Of a DNA stretch of 23,135 nt, positions 18,806-23,135 are shown piece by piece. The DNA comes from Saccoglossus kowalevskii (taxonomy: Eukaryota; Hemichordata; Enteropneusta; Harrimaniidae). Made by a program: the position numbers and the translations under genes. Within the stretch, counting starts at the first letter, position 1, and every line of letters begins with the position of its first letter. The stretch spans positions 66,685 through 89,819 of the forward strand of contig NW_003133369.1 in NCBI RefSeq assembly GCF_000003605.2. Reading direction: 5' to 3'. Under the pieces are notes generated by a model, which saw nothing but the letters and a program-made list of their open reading frames with translations, made no database searches and had not been told where the DNA came from.

Positions 18806-20224
18806 GTATAGTGCTTTTATTGTTGGCTCTTGTATTGTCCCTCACATGTAGACGCCTGGAATAACTGTATTTTGCACAAATGTCCTAAAAAAATAAAAAA
18901 ATAAACAAACTATTGCTGGAAAAATGCCACACGAAACAACATTTTTGGAGCAAACAAAGGTCCACCACTGAGCGAATAATTTAATGACAGATGATGACTT
19001 TTGTTTTGCGTTGGCGATGTGTTCAATTGTGCAACGACGTTCAGCTGTTTGTGTAAACGCATATCATTCGTGTAAGACGTTGATGAATAAAACTTGCAGT
19101 ATATTTGAAAGAATTGACCAGCGGACAACATACTGAACATAACAACAGTCGAAAAATGGCGGCCATATATATAAAGAACAGCTTTATTTACATAATCTAA
19201 AAATAGCATAGTTACAACTTACATAGAGGTTGTTATTGTCAAAATCAAATGTCATAGTAAAATACATTACAAAATTCGACAATGCTATATTTAATAGCCC
19301 AATAAATTCGATTGAAACTTCTAGATACAGGATTGCATACCAACAAATGTTTTTTTTTTTAAATTCACGAATATTAAGTCTCACGCCGTAAAATTTGCAC
19401 GTTACAGCAGGTTACAGACATGAAAGAACAAAGGCCACGTTCATATACCACGGTTCAAACACTTGAAAGCAACTAATGCAAACTTTACAAAAATGGAAAT
19501 ATAAATACATAAAATGTAATAGAAAACTCATTAATACTCTATTCGAAACATAACAACCACAGTTTAAAAACCATAAGCAAACATGAAACATGTGCACTTT
19601 CTATTCTCATTTAAAGATGATATAAGCACCGAACATTACTTTCCCTTTTTGAAAACATACACTACTTGATCTGGGTTTACGGAAGAAGCATGGGATTATC
19701 ATTGCGTGTATACAAATCCGACATAGAGAACGTGCTAAAGCGACTGGCAGTGACGCTATCCCGTGGGTACCCCTAGAAATACTCATACAATAGGAATTTG
19801 TGGGGTGGGGTCAGACAGATATCATTTCGATGTTTACTTAAAAAACAAATAATCAAATATAACAACTATGTAATGAATACTGACAACAAGAGTTCCATTC
19901 TGTTTTAAAAAAACAAACATAACAAACACTTCAGTAAAATTAATAGCTTACAAGAAGTTCTTTACTCTACGTAAATATATGGAAAAAATGAAATGTGAGA
20001 GTAACCAACAATATTACTAACATGCAAGACATTTAAAAACATTTTAATTAAAATAGATATAGGTGATATAAGAATCTTCATGAACAATAATTTAAATCTA
20101 GCTAAGTAACTACTTTCTACAAATATACAACGCAGTGTAAAATCTGCAAACCTTTCAAGTTCAAGACAACAAGCACAAACCAACCATTAAAACCCCAGGT
20201 TTTAACATATCAATTTCATATTAT
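18806..20224. other. Intergenic DNA downstream of gene B
   Basis: AT-rich sequence with no supported gene; the open frames of 60-100 codons on the minus strand show no domain, codon pattern or splice support. AAAATGGCGGCC (19153-19164) is a YY1-type core followed by an ATATATA run. Confidence 0.5.
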
Positions 20225-20230
20225 TTTAAT
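20225..20230 (-). terminator. Possible poly(A) signal (ATTAAA) of gene B
   Basis: Minus-strand ATTAAA about 250 bases past the gene B stop. Other variants occur further on, so this is only one candidate. Confidence 0.25.
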
Positions 20231-20418
20231 GTGTCAATGTATTCTGAACCAAAGCATTTGATTATCTATGTAGCAACTGATATTTAAATAGTTGGTATAC
20301 TCTTTCGACCCTTTCTTAGGTCATTATCCCAGATTGGAAGGAAGGGTATTACACCTAAAAAAATCTTTCTAACATCACGTATTACATACAAGGTACACAG
20401 CTACACTTTACAAAAGTA

Positions 20419-20475
20419 TTAACCATATATTAACCATATAACCATTACAATATAGTATTAACCATTATATTATGG
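20419..20475. repeat. Short TTAACCATATA-type tandem repeat
   Basis: Two adjacent TTAACCATATA units and two looser copies (ataaccatta, attaaccatta) lie just past the gene B stop, in its presumed 3' UTR. Confidence 0.6.
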
Positions 20476-20482
20476 TATGTTC

Positions 20483-21273
20483 CTACTCTGTTTCAAACAC
20501 CAACTTGAATTTCTCTTTCACAGTTTCTATCTTTTGATCAATCTCTAGCATTTTATCAATTTTATTCCCTTCCCCATACACATCATGCAACCTTTGATAC
20601 TCCGTCACAGTTTGCCGGGCATACTCCCTAGCTTCCCTGTATTTTTTCATTTGAATGCATGATTCTGTCAAGCAATTCAGGGACTCAGCAACACCACCAT
20701 TTTCTGGCTCGTTAGCAAGCACTTTTCTTCTAAACTCTAGTGCGTTACTGAACATCTTTTTTGCTTCCTGAAATTTACCAGCACGAAGCATAACTTTTCC
20801 CAACATGTTCATTGTATCACCCACAGAAGTGTGCTTTCCCATTAGTTTCTGTCGAATCTCCAATGTTTTTTTATAGTATAGCTCTGCATTCTCTAAATCT
20901 GAGCCTCTGGCATAGACTTTGGCTTTGGTGTTGTATATTAGCGCCATATCAGGGTGATCCATACCCATCTTACACCTCATCTCATAAGCTTCGTCTAACA
21001 ACTCCAACGCTTTCTCCATGTCTTGTCGCTTGCTGTACTCCAAGGCTACATTGGTTAATGAATATATGATATCATTAGCAGGCTTCTTGTTGAACCGCTT
21101 CTTCGTTCGCAAAGATAACTTGAAATAATGAAACGCTTTCTCACTGTTTCCAACTTTGTTATAGTAAATACCCAGATTGTTCTGCAAGCCGCCCATAATG
21201 GGATGATCTCCTAACAAGTCACCACGCATTGATCGTGATAAATCGTGATATTTTTTCGCTTCAGCCAGCTCCC
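20483..21273 (-). CDS. Gene B exon 4: main TPR array and stop
   Basis: The acceptor is atttctatag|gggagctg. About 80 of 262 aligned residues differ from gene A, but one TPR block (EKAFHYFKLSLRTKKR and on to PANDI) is unchanged in protein while carrying roughly eight silent changes. The upstream in-frame ATG at 21334 is intronic. Confidence 0.92.
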
Positions 21274-23135
21274 CTATAGAAATATACAGATCAAAAGACA
21301 ATTCAATGTTTTTCCTATTATAAGTGCACTCCAATTTACCTTAATAACCTGCTCTATAAAACATGCATCTCTATCAAAAGAACAATTTTTCGTATTGATT
21401 TGCATCGCAACTACAGACATTTTAATAAAAAATATGAAATCTTAATATACTCATCTGACATCACTGGGACAAATGTGAATCTGTACAGATTCTGAGTCCT
21501 AGTGTGAACATTTTGCCTTGATTTTGTAGACATGCAGGTCATTTTATAACCATATACTTCAAACCATAATCATCATTATATTAGAAAGATTACAAATAAA
21601 TCTTTGTATAATATAGCTTACCGATAGCTGTGTTTATAACACCTAGGCATGCTGCTGTAGATGAAGTATCTCTATGTGGTATCAAACCTAAATTCTTCTG
21701 TATATCATAGGCTTTGTAGAAATAACTGTAATGATACAAGACAACATTTTATTTCATAAAAAAACATTTCACATTACTACAACGGAATTGAACATAGTGG
21801 CAGAAGAACATTTTGGGCGTTTCCCGTTGTATTTTATGTGATTTAAAAGACACAAGGTCTGTAGAGGCTCAAGTACTAGTGATAATAATGTCCTGATTGT
21901 GAGTAGGAATAATACAGTTATTTTGTATATGAATAATTCTTGAACATTTTTTTGTGGTGGACTTTCATTGTTTTTTCAGCACGAACGGTTAACGTTCCAT
22001 TTATTCGTTCTTGTTTTGGTAATTTGTCTATAACAGGGTTCATTAAAGATAATTTTTGAATTTTAAATAATCTACAGAGCTTGTAGAGGAATGTAATGCA
22101 AGAGCGTTTACAACTAGTAATGATATCATTACTATGAACTGACAATGAAATATATCCACAAATTAGCATAGCAAACCGTGAACATCGTACCTGAGTGCTT
22201 CCCGTTCTTTACCAAGCAAATGCAGATTCCATCCAATACTTGTGTAAAGTCTTGCCAGTTTATCTTGCTTGTTTGTCATTGGGGACAATAATTCAGCGGC
22301 TTCTTTATAAACATTTCTTGCTTTCTGCCAGTTACCTGTCAAATGTCAAGATTAATCTCAGTTATGATCGCAAAATACACACTCTGCACTAATCTAATCT
22401 GAAGTTCATATTTTGAAATCAATTTTATTCCAAACTAGTATATTTAGGCCAGTCTGAAAATCACAATGTATGTTCACCAAAATCCTTATTTTGAACAACC
22501 ATATTCTTCAAAACACCTACTTTTGACCATTCAAAGAATTATTCCCTTGGCCAATGAAATTCCAATTTGAACACCAATCTATAAATATCTTACAAGATAA
22601 TTTGAGTTCATGATATACAAATGTAGATCGACCCAAAACCTGGTGTTACATACAGCAATCTATAGTAGATCACTATGCCTTACCCCTAATTTGATTAAGT
22701 GCCTGTCCATAACAATGCAGCATAACAGCACAATCAGCCGGGTCATTCTGCATTCTGGCTGAGTTCACGCATGCTTCATAGAATTCCACTGCTCCAGCAG
22801 ATGGTAGAAAATTCATCAAGAGGTACTCGGCATGTTGTGCTACGTTAATCATTACGTGGTAACGTTCGTCCCCACAATGCATTGCCTCTCGTAAAAACTT
22901 TGCAATGTTCTGCATCTCAATGCTTAGTAGTGGAATTGTGCTTTTTGGTTTCCGATCAATATAACTTGACATCTGATGCAGTAATTCAGCGAAAAAGTCA
23001 CAAAAGCGATCACGGACTAAGTCTTCATCGTGTAAATGTGAGAAATGGTCTCTGATGTACTCACGAATAAATGGGTGGATGTCGTACCTAAGTTTATCAA
23101 ACGCATCGCTGATTTCGAATTCAACGCTCTCTTTA
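20483..23135 (-). CDS. NB-ARC / TPR STAND ATPase paralogue (gene B), 5' part outside window
   Basis: Exons 23135-22684 (partial), 22335-22191, 21725-21622 and 21273-20483 join in frame to 496 visible residues, equivalent to 332-828 of gene A. Internal exons have the same lengths (145 and 104 bp) and phases (1, 2, 1) as gene A. The visible part starts in the winged-helix region (RYDIHPFIREYIRDHF), passes through the linker and then the KLC-like TPR array, ending FKLVFETE with TAG at 20483-20485. Walker motifs would lie beyond the right edge. The first 150 codons are almost the same as in gene A, while the TPR exons differ at about 30% or more of residues. Introns are unrelated in sequence. No frame break is seen. 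The role is presumably like gene A with altered TPR specificity; this is an inference. Confidence 0.9.
21274..21621. other. Gene B intron 3
   Basis: 348 bp against 122 bp in gene A, with no visible similarity. Nothing else is recognised. Confidence 0.8.
21622..21725 (-). CDS. Gene B exon 3: short TPR exon
   Basis: 104 bp between tatcattacag and g|gtaagc. It encodes YFYKAYDIQKNLGLIPHR and a short Ala-rich helix start. About 13 of 35 residues differ from gene A. Confidence 0.9.
21726..22190. other. Gene B intron 2
   Basis: 465 bp with no TTAA element. It contains the perfect 20-bp palindrome at 22115-22134. An 83-codon minus-strand frame (21918-22169) appears to be chance. Confidence 0.8.
22115..22134. 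repeat. Perfect 20-bp palindrome
   Basis: TAGTAATGATATCATTACTA equals its own reverse complement. It contains two inverted TAAT cores, the arrangement favoured by dimeric homeodomain factors. Function is unknown. Confidence 0.6.
22191..22335 (-). CDS. Gene B exon 2: first TPR region
   Basis: 145 bp between catttgacag and ag|gtacga. It encodes GNWQKARNVYKEAAELL through KEREALR, 14 of about 49 residues different from gene A. The acceptor and donor match gene A codon for codon. Confidence 0.9.
22336..22683. other. Gene B intron 1
   Basis: 348 bp of AT-rich sequence, unlike the 269-bp gene A intron 1. Nothing recognised. Confidence 0.8.
22684..23135 (-). CDS. Gene B exon 1 (partial): winged helix and linker
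   Basis: It ends att-agg-g|gtaagg at the same codon as gene A. By direct comparison about 18 of 451 bases differ from gene A, giving 5 changes in about 150 residues. Differences are denser near the window edge. Confidence 0.92.

Noticed and set aside
20812-21069. 85-codon plus-strand frame opposite gene B
   Set aside because: Antisense shadow of the TPR exon.
21398-21405. ATTTGCAT octamer (POU) motif in gene B intron 3
   Set aside because: A single 8-mer in AT-rich DNA is expected by chance and has no supporting context.
1-23135. tRNA, rRNA or CRISPR features
   Set aside because: No cloverleaf with a T-loop, no rRNA-like stretch and no regularly spaced direct repeats were seen on either strand; bacterial operon features do not apply to this spliced animal DNA.

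Overview
The window is nuclear DNA from an animal. It is AT-rich, its genes are split by GT-AG introns, and it carries small terminal-inverted-repeat elements. The gene families are a discoidin domain receptor (DDR) tyrosine kinase and NB-ARC/TPR STAND ATPases in tandem. Together these suggest a marine invertebrate, perhaps an invertebrate deuterostome such as an acorn worm. The species cannot be fixed from the sequence, so that is an inference.

Layout. 1-1881 is upstream or intronic DNA with one doubtful minus-strand exon (911-1301). 1882-8586 (+) holds the last eight coding exons of a DDR receptor: DS-like domain, stem, transmembrane helix, docking-rich juxtamembrane segment and a complete, apparently active kinase. 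The signal peptide and collagen-binding discoidin domain must lie to the left. 8587 to about 12.1 kb has no coding sequence and fits a long DDR 3' UTR, with a strong poly(A) signal at 12061. A degenerate tandem repeat (12.25-12.63 kb) sits at the tail-to-tail junction with the next gene.

12956-16162 (-) is a complete four-exon gene (gene A, 828 aa) for an NB-ARC ATPase followed by kinesin-light-chain-like TPRs. 16163-20482 is intergenic. It contains a compact candidate promoter on the minus strand (two perfect kappaB motifs, an A/T-rich TATA-like box, a GC box) near 18.32-18.46 kb, and a MITE-like element related to one inside gene A. 20483-23135 (-) is a tandem paralogue (gene B) whose first exon runs off the right edge.

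How the genes relate. DDR signalling and the NB-ARC/TPR genes show no obvious functional link; they are convergent neighbours. The two NB-ARC/TPR genes share exon lengths and intron phases, so they arose by duplication. Their overlapping exon-1 sequence is about 96% identical in DNA, but the downstream TPR exons are only about 63-71% identical in protein. This points to gene conversion of the ATPase exon with diversification of the TPR half. With the kappaB pair, the pattern suggests an expanding innate-immune-type STAND cluster. The most notable structure in the DDR gene is an inverted pair of MITE copies flanking the exon that encodes the HRD and DFG catalytic motifs.
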